DNA of 64,000 bases from positions 186,001 to 250,000 of the forward strand of contig JBAJFE010000033.1 in the NCBI GenBank assembly GCA_037903355.1, written 5' to 3'. Numbering within the stretch: position 1 is the first letter of the stretch; every line of letters begins with the position of its first letter. The DNA comes from Trichuris trichiura (taxonomy: Eukaryota > Nematoda > Enoplea > Trichinellida > Trichuridae). The translations under genes were made by a program, and so were the position numbers. Under the pieces are notes generated by a model. The model made no database searches. It saw only the letters and a list, made by a program, of their open reading frames with translations, and was not told where the DNA came from. Below are positions 11,801 to 20,760 of the stretch, piece after piece.

Positions 11801-14800
11801 CGGGAGTCACGCAAGGTCGCAGAATTCTTCTACTCGGCAAGAAGTCAACTAAGCTCAAACGGCACAGGCGTGCATAGTGACGGTTTTATCGAATGGCTGG
11901 TTTTTCACAGGGTAGGGGTGGATGAATTCAGGTCGTCGCTGACGAATACACAATTTCCTGCAAGTGTAGTTCTGCATTCTTAACTCCAGGAAAAGAACCT
12001 ATGATCCACCTGGGACCCTTAGCGAAAAGGTAATATGAGCTACCCAACTCTGGCTCTAAAGTAGAAGTAGCAGCAACAGATGCAGTTTCTGTCGCTTCAG
12101 ATTAGGCATGCATTCATTTTCGCAAACAAATGTGAAGAATGAACACCAACTTATTCTGTCCGGAGCAGAGAAGCTTTGAAGAACGGAATCCACATCTACG
12201 CAAACATAGCTTTTTTCTGCGAAATAGAAAGTCGTACCATGCTTGCTCAACGTTCAGCTACACGAAAGTGAGCGTATTTATGCTCTGCGACAAGCTTTCT
12301 CTCTGGGAAGCGTCTATGAGTCAGAGGACACGAGGGGTGTATTCTTTAAAGAAGTGAAAAAGAACGCGATTCGTGACCTGTGCCAGCAAAACAGAACTGC
12401 TATTATTTGCACGTCTTGGGCCTGCCTGGGCGCCAGCAGCGTCAGATATGCGCTCCACGCAGCGAACTACTTGTCTTCCTCTTACCTCTTGCCTGTAGAC
12501 AGTACCGCCGTTAGGCACACCAGTCGCCCCAGGGTTACCAACCTCCCCCATGTTTCCCCAATAGTCCCTTTCCTCTCCAGGGACGGCCCGCTTTTTTTTG
12601 AAAGTTATCCACAGCATATTTTCTCAACTTACAGTGGCCTCTACCGTGCTCAGATTTCACCAGCGCCCCACTCCTTACTTCCTCTCTCGCTGATATTCCG
12701 CCGACATTTCTTCCCCTCCAGCGGATGGTTTACGTCCATTCTTGTCTGTTTTTAGCGCCTTGCCAGCTCTTTCCACACTTATTAAAATCTGCAGAACAGA
12801 AAAGAATTGGGCGTAGCTTAAAACTTTATTTCTTCAGTTTACAAATAAAGCTGGTCAATAGGAATCACTTAGGATTAATTATCCCTGTAAGGCAGGTTAG
12901 TAATGCGCAAGAAGCGAAGTCATTCATTGCGGATCACGCATAGAATGTGCTGGTACGTTGCTGTGGCAGCAGCAGCTAATGTCGGAGGAGTTCATCGCAG
13001 CTGCACAGCAGGTTTTGATTACGATCGCGGAGGCTGGTTTGAACCCATACACGAAACAATCCTCCAACTGTTATTTCGACCTTCGTCAAGTCACGACTTA
13101 GCCGTTCCGAGGCAGCTGCCGTAATGATTTCGCTACTGCTTAGGGTTCATCGTCAGCCATGTAAGCCTGAACAAAAGTGGCCAACTGTGGTGCAATTACA
13201 AGCTACCATTATAAGTAATCCTCCAAAACAGGCGTAACCCAAAACCTTATCATGCATCCTGTTTTGCCATTATCTAAGCCTAAAAATTAGGCATATATTT
13301 CGGCTTAGGCTCAAGTAGGGCAGAACCGGCGGATCAGCATGCTTTTCAGTAAAGGGAAAATAGGATGGCCTGCATTTTTCTCGAAAGCACCCTGTATTTT
13401 CTGGGGCTGCGATAGTTCTTTGCGGAGCTCAGAAGCGAAATCTAATTTTGGACTTCCTCATGGCTTAAATGCACACAAATAGGCAATGGTTAAGTTTGCC
13501 TACGCTCCAAAAGGTATCACCTCTGCCTGGTAGCGCCCTTGCGCGTTTCATTACTTGTAATTACCTGTACACGGCATTTATCATTGAAAACAGCGAATAA
13601 CAATATGCAATTTTATTTGCAACAGTTTAGACGTGAGGTCATAATGACGCCCCATGCGTGATTATGTCGTCCAGTATTTTGTTAAATGGCTGTTCGTAAA
13701 GACTTATTTTCTGGCGTTACGTAAACTCGCGCACATACAATTCCATTTCGCTCTATGCTTGTCACCTTTCATTTCAACTGTGCGGTTTGGACCACTTTTG
13801 ACAGGAAGGTTACTAAACGGCAGCTTTACGGCTACATGACGCAAGCACTTCTGCCAAGCTGTTCCACATTTGTTCCTCATTTCTATGAAATCTGCGATGA
13901 AATCTTTCTAATTTGCAGATGTAACTACGGTGATGCTTAATTCCTTGGAGCAGAATTGTGATCCTGCCTGGTCATTGCTTCATGAGTATATGATTAGAAC
14001 AACCTTCTTGAAATTCAACTTGTGTCCTGTGAAGGACGCATTAAGGTGTAAATTTATGTTTGCAGCAGCCTTACTTCGGTACTAGTATTCCTAAGTGAGG
14101 ACACCTTTGCCCTGCACTGTGCGTTCTGGTATTTTTACCTGGGCGCTAGACCATGTCCCTTTCCGACCTGCTCCATAGGACGACTGCGGGCACACTGCTT
14201 TTGCTGGTGTAGGATTCCTTTTTGTTGAAGGAAACATACACCAGTATCTTCATCCTTAAATGTGGCATACAGTGCGCAGAAACTTTTTGACATAGCGAGC
14301 GCAGGAAACGATACAGTTGAACTTCACTCATCCGACAGTTTCGCGAATTCAGGTGTATTTTCCGTGAGCAACTAACCGATGCGTCAGCGAAATACAGTCA
14401 GCTCTCGTTATCCACGGAGTTCTATACAACGCGGTTCGTCCGGCGTGAAATAGTGCCGTCATCTTTTGCGCGGCGGTACACGAGATAAAGCCTAGAACAG
14501 TCAATGGTTACTGGTTTGTGGTGAGACGCAGTCAGTGAATGCGAGGAGTTAGGTGCCATCGATGAGGAGGTCGTGGACATAGTGAATATTTCCAAGGAGT
14601 TGGGATGTGGGTTTCTCCGACATGATGGAAGAAGATATCAGGGAGCACATAAAAGATTGTGAAGAACCGTTCATCAATGAGGAATTCGAGGAACTGATAC
14701 GATCACCTACGGGCAGCGACGACGACATTATGGAAGAAACAGGAGCTTAAACACCCTCGGATTGAACGTTGCAAAAGCTTGCCAGCATTTTCCGGCATGC

Positions 14801-17800
14801 GCAGGTCCTAAAGGATACGATTGCTGACTACGATCCATCCATGGAACGTGACATCATGGTTACACGAGGAATAACTGCTTCGTTGAAGCCGCTACATGAT
14901 TTATTCGATAAACTGAAGAAAAGGCAGATACAGCTCCCTGTAACAATGTTTTTAAATACAGCTCCGGCAGCTGCAAAGACTAACATTTTAAGGTGAGAAG
15001 TTTTGCTACCAACAAGTTCAAGAAACTTTAGGACTGGCCGTTCTCCATGGGATCTGCGCCCACCTACAGAAAGTGGGTTAATTGTCTCTGATTCCTGATG
15101 CTCCAAACGTTTCTGCCTTAGACGTTTTGCTCTATGTCGATGTGTTCTGTGTGATGTTCACTGTTTCTGCTTAAGTGCGCCTATGTATTTTGTATTTCCC
15201 TTGTTCTGTACCCATTCCGCGCACCAGTACATCGCTTAGGTCATTAAAGCGAGGCGATTCCCAGGCGTTTAAAGAAAGAGCATCTTAATTTCATCCTTTC
15301 TTGTATCTAAAGGCCTGGACTCTGATGGCTAACCCCATTGGACAAGCGGTCTCACTGATGTCATTATCTCGTAGCTAGATTCTGTAGTACCAAGCTTTGA
15401 CGGATCACTAGGTATGAGAACCGTTCCGGAAAGAATTCAAGGGGGCAGGACGAAATACGCGGCTAGAATATAAGCTATTTAGCTTTTTTTATAGGGTAAC
15501 CTATATAACGCAGATCCAGCTTAACGCAATAAAACGCTCAAAATGTTGGACGAATTAACCGCGGGTAACGAGGGCCGACTGTATTGATAAGTTTAATACG
15601 TTGGGACTCTGTGTCAGGACGTTTTTACTGACGGCTTAATTTTCAGACTTTCGCGTATGCGGCTGGTCATTTACCAATAAATTTCATTAGCTGCATGCTG
15701 CAATAACTTGCGCTTCATTTAATAATATCTTTTACATTCACTCCTACTCTGGCGATTGAACTAGTTAGCTCTTGAAGTTCCTGTCTCTCCCTACTTTAAG
15801 TACTGTCACTTCTGTCGATTTTCACAACTAACTGTTTGTGAAGCTGTGATTACGTGTTGGAGTGCCTAATGAGAGATGCTACAGAAAAACTAATCTAGGG
15901 AAAGCGAAAATACATGGACCATTTTTCCTTAATGTCAAAAGAGGGAATGTTAGAAAAGACGAATGATCGGATGGTCGAAGTTCTGAATACAGTCGGCCCT
16001 AGTTATTCGCTGTTTTCTTACTCACCAGTTCCGTTTATCGCGGCTTTTCAGGGAGGAACAGTTGCGCGATCTTTAGTAAGATGTTGGCGCATCGCTGCTG
16101 AATATGACACGTGCTCCAGCGTTTTGTATGACTGCGCAGTTGTACTGTTTTGTTTTATCCTGTGCCAGTATCCAATAAACCGTGACGCTACTTCTTACTC
16201 CGACAAACCGGACTATAGGAAATTCGCAAATAAGAAGACCGCAGATAATGAGGGCTGATTGTATTCGGCGTTTCAAGTATTCAGTTTTTTCTCTTTCAAT
16301 ATTTGACTTCATATATTCCAACTATTTGGTCTTCTCACTTTCAGTCTTCTAACCCAAATCCCTCGCGAACAAACATTTGAACCTAGCATTACAATGGGTT
16401 AAACTGAAAGAGCATGCACAGAGGTTAAACGCGTGGCCCAATGTCTCGGAGTAGGACAACGCATTGTGGCAGGAAAGACGATTTCTCCTTTGAAAAGCAA
16501 AGAAACCTTTTGTGTCCTATGCAACCTTAGTTACAGCCGAGCCGAGTGCATGGAGATTGACAGCGTTGAACACAAATTCATCAGTGGGACAGAATACTGT
16601 GAAATTCTAATGCATTGAAAACTTTTACTGCCGTCCAACGCGAGCAAGCACAGCAAAAAAATGGTGCGAATGAAAAGGTGAAATAATGTTACTGTACGCT
16701 TGGCATTGCAAAACCGTAAATGGTAGATGAAGAAAGTACAGTTGAACTTCGGTAAGTTGACCACCCAATAGACTGAGAAAAAAGTGGTCAACGTATGGAA
16801 GTGGTCAGCATAGGGAGGCTGTGGGTATAAGTGGCTCGGCTGAATAGATTAGTATCTCCACGCGTTTTATTCTGTTCCACAGCATTTATTGGAGGGCTAT
16901 TAAATGGCGAGGTGCATAAAAATAGCATTGCAAAATCATGCATAAGCTTTTTAGGGGCTACATTGCTTGCTGAAAAAGGTGTCAATTCTAGTCTGGTGCT
17001 TGTTCTTACTACAAACATAAGCGGTAAGAGCGGTCTCCGCGCTAGCTACCTCGCTCAGCATCTCTGAGCATTTTTCAGCATTGAAAATGTCTTCGTCCTT
17101 GGAGCCACTGGCGAAATAACGAAACTTCGCGATGAAGTCTTCCAAGACCTCGACGGGAACTGCGCTAGATTCGCCGCATAAGATTTTCTGAGAAATTTTA
17201 TGACGGAGCTTGAACTTCTCGAGCCAACCGCTTGATGCTCAGAAACCTGTCAACCTGAATTCCACGGCGAATCGTCTAGCAACTTCCTGGATCATTGGGC
17301 CAGAGATCCATGCATTAGCATTTGATTAAACCAACTCAACGCTGCTTCATTCACTTGGTCGAAAGAGGTTGTCCTCCTTTTTCGCCGCGCGTCTCTGCTT
17401 TCGTTATCATATCTTTCCAAGTACTCACGTTTACGTCTCTGGATGTTGCTAACGGTAGTATTGCCGACATGAAACCGTCCCGCTGTCTTTTTTGATTGTT
17501 GGTTTCGAGAAAGTGGATGAGATCTTTCAGTGCCAACTCTTTCGATTCTTTCTGTTCGGCCATAGTGCAAACTGTAACCAGCTTCGTAGTTACTACTGCG
17601 TCTATTACTGCGTAAGCCGCACTGTCTTTACTAGCGAAGACACGTCAAGGCAGTGTTTCCCAATTTTTTTGGAGCCAGGGCACCCTTTCGCGACCTTCAA
17701 CTTGCCAGGGCCCCCCGTCATTCTCCCCAACGTAATTCTCCTGTTTCTGTTATCCTCAGGTGTGCCCACTGGGGTTACGTTGTTGTGAATTTGTACAAGT

Positions 17801-20760
17801 AGCTCAACACCTGAAACAGGCAGCAGAATCTAGAATTGACTTCGCTGCCTACCGTGTATGCCAAAGAAAAAACAGTCAAGTCAGGCCGTCGTTAAAAGCC
17901 TTATTAACCTGCGGATCTTGTCAGCCTCAACTAGGACCCCATGGTTTGCGCTGTGAAAGTTGAGTGTGCGACCAATGGCTGGAAAACCTGCCGATGCGAA
18001 GTCAAGGCTGAATTTCGTTTCTACACTAGAGCGAAATGGCTAGTAAAGAAGTTGTTAACGCCTTTAATTCTTTAGTTGGCACTGAAAGCGTTCTTTTCGT
18101 ATTGCTGGACTTAAGCCAGCTAATTGCAGATCAGGGAGCCTTCAGAGTACAAGCGCCGCACTGGGTTTCCTCTTCCTCAATTTTTTGGGCTATTAGCAAT
18201 GGTAGCGCAGTATGTAAGTCAGGCTGCGATGCTGTTCTCAGGGCTGCGCAACACTGAATCTAAATTCAATATTTCCTCAGAGCAAGACGACAGTCGCTTG
18301 ATCATACTTCAGTGTGACGACTGGGTATGGTGCAGTGCTACTAATTTATCCACGTCCGGCTCGATAGTCGTCAGAAGTAATCTCAGGTCGCCTCGCCTCA
18401 CTATCCTGAACGGCACATCGCTCTCGTCCTGCGGCACCGACTACCAGGGTTCCCCTGAGGCCCCCCTAAGCTCCCAGGGACCCCCTAAACCCCCAATTCT
18501 ACCCAGGGCCCCTGGGACCCCATTTGGGAATCACTGCGTTAAGGTCACCTCCCGCACGGGTACAGCAAAACGAATGATTGAAACTGAGCTCGACTCGTAT
18601 GCATACAAAGAGGCTCGACTCGTCATATTTCGCTCCATGGGAGAATGCTGACGTCGCCTGGGGGTTATGTGAACGAGGAAACGCGCAAGCTGCGCCGGCA
18701 AGCATGAAAAAAGCATTCTCAAAGCGACGAAACCGGTTCTGTTATCATGAATATCCAATGCAGGGTAATGAAAAACTTCGCTATGTTGAGAAATGGCACA
18801 TTGAGGCAATGACGGTTAACAGCTGCTAGCGGCTGACACAGAGCAAACTGCTGAGGCAGTCAACTTACAGGGAGCAAAGTAGCGTTGCGTCCATATACCA
18901 AGTCACGGCTAAAGCGGTCAGCTTCCCACTTAAGGAAGTGGTCAACTTATAGGGATTGTCCTTGCGCTTATTAACGTGCAGACAAACCAACTTATCAAAA
19001 TTCGGTCAACCTTGGGAGGTGATCGACATATAGAGGTGGTCAACTTTGGAGATTTCACTGTATAAAAAAGTCGTTGATCTTTACATCCAACGTTTTCGCC
19101 ATTCGATTTAAAATAGTGTTTTACCTCTTCCGTTGACTTAAGCTGTCTTAGTACTGAACACAACTCATAAATTCTTTTCACCCTCATGCTGGTTCGAGGT
19201 AAGTTTGAAGACTGTTCTCAGTAGAAGATGTTTCTTCACAACTCATTAGCTGGGCCTAAGTACAAGCAAGAAAATTATACAGGTTCAGTTCCGTGGATAT
19301 TGCCTGCAGGTTCAATAAACTTTTTCAGAATGACCTGAACGTCAAATGAATGAACATTATTTACTGAAAATGCTGGAAAGAGATTTGAGCGTATAGCCGA
19401 AATGCGGTTTAACGTTGAGAGAACAATGAGGAAGTAACGGGCATCACTCTCGTACGAGTGAAGGGAATGGCAGCCAAAGTTAACATGAGTTCGTCGTTAT
19501 CGCACCCATAATCTTGAACAATGACCAAATGCAGTAAACTTTCTTAAGATTAAAACTGCCTAATAACGAGGCCCATTTTTACTGTGACTTGAGGTCATCT
19601 CCATTAATGTTAATCCCTGTTTTTATTATAAAAACAGATTATCGTTAGCGGAGATGAAAAAATTATTGGGACCTGTTACGAACCAGCCAATCTTCAAATA
19701 TGAGATGAGGAATGAATTTTTCCAACATTCTTTAACCTTTGAGCCTCCTAATTTTCCGCTGAACTAAGCTGCGTGCATAATCGCATTGTCTCCATAAGTT
19801 AACTTGAAAAATGCTACTGAATGCGTTGAGATTATGATAAGATAAGGATTGAGGTTTGTAAGTCATCCCGTTATGTAGCAATGGGATTATCAAATACTTA
19901 GATTTAAATTTCTAGCGCGGGAAGCTGGACAGGCATTTCCTGTGTCATGTCTTTATATATTTTTCTCTAGTTCGAAACTTTTTAAAGCTGCACCACGTGT
20001 GCGAAAGTAAAGTGACCATTCAACCGATGCTGTCCTCTTGATAGATAGCCTGTGTTATTAGAAGTCGACCGTGTTTTCATTTTACACTTTTTGGTGAATT
20101 TCCCGTTGTTTAGGAAAGCTACGATTCCAGTTTCGTTGTTTTCAACGGCCACTTTTCGGTTGGAAAGGATCGTTTGTGGTTACCCTTGCCTCAGCTGAAC
20201 AACACGTTTCCTTCGATAATGGTCCTCGAGGCTCAATTGCGGAGGACTGCTACTTCGCCATGGTAGCCTACAAGAAAGGCTACAGGTTCCAGTTCATTGA
20301 CGGCGAAATGCTAGAAAAGTCTCCGTTCACCCTGTGGGATTTTTTACAGCAGCGGAAACGGTGGCTACAGGGTATATACTTAGTGGTGCACAGTCCTGAA
20401 CTGCCTTGGCGTTGCAAAATCTTTCTGGCAATGTCATTTTATGCTTGGGCAACTTTGCCTCTAACGACAATGAACTTGATTCTTGCCTACGTGCTTCCCC
20501 TCCCGCCACAACCGATTTGTGACTTTTTGGTTGCCTTCGTCGGGGCCGTTAATCTTTACATGTATATTTTTGGAGTGTGGAAATCGCTGGCATCGCGTTA
20601 TTGCCATCGTCCTATCATGTTGCTTTACTATACAGCGGCTGCTATTTGCATCATTCCGTTCAACGTGTGTACAGAGATCGTCGCGGTCGTGCTTGGCCTG
20701 CTTGGTCGCAAAAACCAGTTTTATGTGGTTCGTAAAGACCCCCTTTACCAGATTGTTTGA
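2136..20760 (+). CDS. egh: Beta-1,4-mannosyltransferase egghead/BRE-3, two coding exons: join(2136..2883, 20114..20760)
   Basis: Family 2 glycosyltransferase that, in flies and worms, adds mannose to glucosylceramide in the ER/Golgi membrane to start the arthro-series glycosphingolipids. Exon 1 ends within a glycine codon at 2883 before a GTAAGT donor. Exon 2 begins at 20114 after a TTTAG acceptor. The splice restores the family stretch GKLRFQF followed by WKGS. Translation is 464 residues, the usual family length. Two hydrophobic N-terminal segments (about residues 20-40 and 50-70) are followed by the catalytic domain with an acidic HLDEET motif near residue 200, SIAEDC after the junction, and the QXXRW-type signature QQRKRW. 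Several hydrophobic C-terminal segments follow. No frameshift or stop interrupts the joined frame. The start codon is the first ATG of the open frame. The intron is 17.2 kb and full of transposons, so this span is mostly intron. Confidence 0.93.
2884..4007 (+). other. Start of egghead intron, no element recognised
   Basis: Intronic sequence between the donor site and the first recognisable transposon end. It is AT-rich, with no open frame and no repeat that I could match elsewhere in the window. Confidence 0.5.
4008..4690 (-). mobile_element. Decayed hAT element with transposase C-terminal scrap
   Basis: The left end has a hAT-type terminus (CAGTGCTTTCC) preceded by an 8-base ATCTAGAG, the kind of site hAT elements duplicate. 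On the minus strand at about 4400-4512 a scrap reads KKKNKLRVVNQSDLRPQLA. It corresponds to the C-terminal block of the intact ZBED-type transposase at 35012-36790 (there KKRNRLQIVQRGDLRLLL). No matching right end was found. The element is split by the foldback at 4177-4349. Confidence 0.6.
4177..4349. repeat. Foldback (inverted repeat) inside a hAT remnant
   Basis: The 173-bp stretch is a near-perfect palindrome: CATCAATGACAA at the left end is answered by TTGTCATTGATG at the right, and the central block around GGCGAAGCTATCGGGAAG repeats inverted. Only a few mismatches separate the arms, so it is young or maintained by conversion. It lacks the CTGANGA motif of the snap-back family described elsewhere. 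Confidence 0.85.
4695..4858 (-). repeat. 3' LTR of the Gypsy element
   Basis: About 164 bp matching 11788-11952 with many substitutions; both share the stretch TACTCGGCAAGAAGTCAACT. On the minus strand it starts TGTGTATT directly after a purine-rich tract (GCGAGGAAAGAGG), the expected start site for plus-strand DNA synthesis. The two LTRs were identical at insertion, so the divergence shows an old insertion. Confidence 0.75.
4906..6876 (-). pseudogene. Gypsy pol, 3' half: reverse transcriptase end, RNase H, integrase
   Basis: Reading right to left: a reverse-transcriptase/RNase H connection with the family pattern SKAELQAFLGLF (about 6876-6680), an RNase H region containing DHKPLLGLL (about 6400-6330), the integrase zinc-binding segment (6232-5880, with LLHEAHPG and a CQETR piece), the integrase core with TDNGTAF near 5590, and a basic tail to 4906. 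Frameshifts and stops separate the blocks. The Tigger insertion at 6878 cuts it from its 5' half. It is closest to the Gypsy elements annotated in worms as K02A2.6-like; that is recognition by eye. Confidence 0.8.
7381..8996 (-). pseudogene. Tigger transposase, decayed
   Basis: Right to left: an N-terminal CENP-B/helix-turn-helix region (8996-8600, with GLSSAEVGRKIRKNESSIRT), a DDE catalytic region (8550-8182, with LTLVLCGNAAGHMIKPGVVY and FFVNDNAPCY, the second acidic motif), and a C-terminal acidic region (7742-7381, with LQKLASIFRQAQVLKDMIAE). Frameshifts and stops break it into at least four frames. The C-terminal block recurs in the miniature copy at 14395-15581. Confidence 0.82.
9246..9440. 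mobile_element. Snap-back element copy 1, with 12-bp target duplication
   Basis: Two inverted arms of about 52 bp (from 9246 and ending at 9398) surround a 43-bp spacer. A one-sided tail follows to about 9440, containing CGTACCAAGAAACCAC. Flanks repeat GACCTTTACTTT at 9234-9245 and 9443-9454, a 12-bp target-site duplication within the Tigger element. Near the centre is the motif that on the minus strand reads CTGAAGACGGGTC, a loop, then GACCCGAAAGC. The tail matches those of the copies at 54044 and 62201. Confidence 0.85.
9880..10700 (-). pseudogene. Gypsy pol, 5' half: protease and reverse transcriptase
   Basis: Minus strand 10700-10395 is a retroviral-type aspartic protease region (CRLPLLIVNEFGAILVGRDW, in which the usual second half of the fold is recognisable). 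At 10234-9880 is the reverse transcriptase palm with FSKLDLAQPYLQL and the catalytic-site variant YPDDVL. The frame then runs into the Tigger right end. Intervening frameshifts show decay. Confidence 0.78.
10826..11764 (-). pseudogene. Gypsy gag with CCHC-type zinc knuckles
   Basis: The frame starts at an ATG at 11764, 24 bases after the 5' LTR. It includes the capsid-like pattern RRLSEHCNFGNAVDKAL and ends with cysteine-rich knuckles (CYRCCGAYDAQACR; CRCCQQAGHIERVC). Stops and one frameshift (near 11220) interrupt it. Its layout matches the gag fragment at 31995-32860, which belongs to a related but distinct element. Confidence 0.78.
11788..11952 (-). repeat. 5' LTR of the Gypsy element
   Basis: Partner of 4695-4858. 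On the minus strand it begins TGTGTATTC and ends GTGCACA, and is followed by TGGCGATGAGG, a plausible primer-binding site, and then gag. Confidence 0.75.
11953..13251 (+). other. Egghead intron, no gene; contains a diverged dispersed repeat
   Basis: Open frames of up to 170 codons (12243-12755) occur here but match no family and overlap frames on the other strand. The segment at about 12830-13010 is similar to 55910-56060 (both contain AATAAAGCTG followed by a shared run), which indicates an old interspersed repeat of unknown type. Confidence 0.45.
13252..13342. repeat. Dispersed palindromic repeat, copy 1
   Basis: About 90 bp with arms GCATCCTGTTTTGCC and GGGCAGAACCGGCGGATC and a central inverted TAAGCCTAA/TTAGGC pair. 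Related copies lie at 39235-39338, 50588-50690 and 50796-50900. It looks like a very short inverted-repeat transposable element. Confidence 0.65.
13343..14394 (+). other. Egghead intron, nothing recognised
   Basis: No open frame with a recognisable family and no inverted terminal repeats were found in this 1-kb stretch. Confidence 0.5.
14395..15581 (+). mobile_element. Internally deleted Tigger element with TA duplications
   Basis: The termini CAGTCAGCTCTCGTTATCC and, inverted, GGGTAACGAGGGCCGACTG are directly flanked by TA on both sides. Length is 1,187 bp. The inside keeps only the C-terminal transposase region (14603-14999), including MQKLASIFRHAQVLKDTIAD, closely similar to the C-terminal block at 7518-7742. 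The catalytic core is absent, so it could move only with outside transposase. Orientation is with the egghead gene. Confidence 0.88.
15990..16261. mobile_element. 272-bp Tigger miniature element (MITE)
   Basis: CAGTCGGCCCTAGTTATTCGC at the left and ATAATGAGGGCTGATTG at the right are inverted copies of the Tigger terminus. TA flanks both sides (15988-15989 and 16262-16263). It has no transposase content. Confidence 0.85.
16951..17570 (-). pseudogene. pogo-B transposase scraps: CENP-B type N terminus joined near the C terminus
   Basis: At 17570-17292 two overlapping minus frames together give a helix-turn-helix region (FHVGNTTVSNIQRRK; then NEAALSWFNQM), which is the CENP-B/pogo DNA-binding domain broken by a frameshift. 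At 17145-16951 a pogo-like C terminus reads CSKNKHQTRIDTFFSKQ. The DDE core between them is missing, so this is an internal-deletion derivative. Confidence 0.72.
17651..18536. mobile_element. Non-autonomous hAT element, 8-bp target duplication
   Basis: The termini CAGTGTTTCCCAA and TTGGGAATCACTG are inverted repeats. Flanks are CGTCAAGG (17643-17650) and CGTTAAGG (18537-18544), a target duplication with one change. The subterminal G/C-rich runs (GGGGCCCCC-like) match the intact hAT at 33882-37872. No transposase was recognised. Confidence 0.85.
19063..20113 (+). other. Egghead intron 3' end, nothing recognised but the acceptor
   Basis: AT-rich sequence without open frames. It ends in a pyrimidine-rich stretch and TTTAG at 20109-20113, used as the acceptor for exon 2. 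Confidence 0.6.
20114..20760 (+). CDS. egh: egghead exon 2 (terminal coding exon)
   Basis: Starts after a pyrimidine-rich TTTAG acceptor and runs to TGA at 20758-20760. It carries the WKGS, SIAEDC and QQRKRW signatures, then four or so hydrophobic segments typical of the C terminus. The first in-frame ATG is well downstream of the splice site, so a start-codon-based prediction would miss the first 20 or so codons of the exon. Frame is continuous with exon 1. Confidence 0.93.

Larger units (their letters stand above)
4695..11952 (-). mobile_element. Ty3/Gypsy LTR retrotransposon, broken, with nested Tigger
   Basis: In minus-strand order the element shows: 5' LTR (11788-11952), a primer-site-like TGGCGATGAGG, gag (from 11764), protease region (10700-10395), reverse transcriptase (10234-9880), a 3-kb Tigger insertion, the rest of reverse transcriptase and RNase H (6876-6240), integrase (6232-about 5300), a basic C-terminal tail (5154-4906), a purine tract and the 3' LTR (4695-4858). 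The LTRs are recognisably alike but diverged. Stops and frameshifts occur throughout, so it is dead. It lies antisense in the egghead intron. Confidence 0.85.
16739..19060 (-). mobile_element. Second pogo-type element family (pogo-B), nested hAT inside
   Basis: The ends are CAGTTGAACTTCGGTAAGTTG and, inverted, CAACTTTGGAGATTTCACTG, with TA on both sides (16737-16738 and 19061-19062). Length is 2,322 bp including an 886-bp hAT insertion at 17651-18536. The minus strand keeps transposase scraps (16788-17570). A 348-bp derivative of the same family lies at 38534-38881 and shares the subterminal stretch AATAAGCGCAAGGACAATCC (read on the plus strand there). Confidence 0.85.

Noticed and set aside
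12243..12755. 170-codon plus-strand frame in the egghead intron
   Set aside because: It overlaps another frame on the opposite strand, has no family resemblance and lies in a transposon-filled intron.
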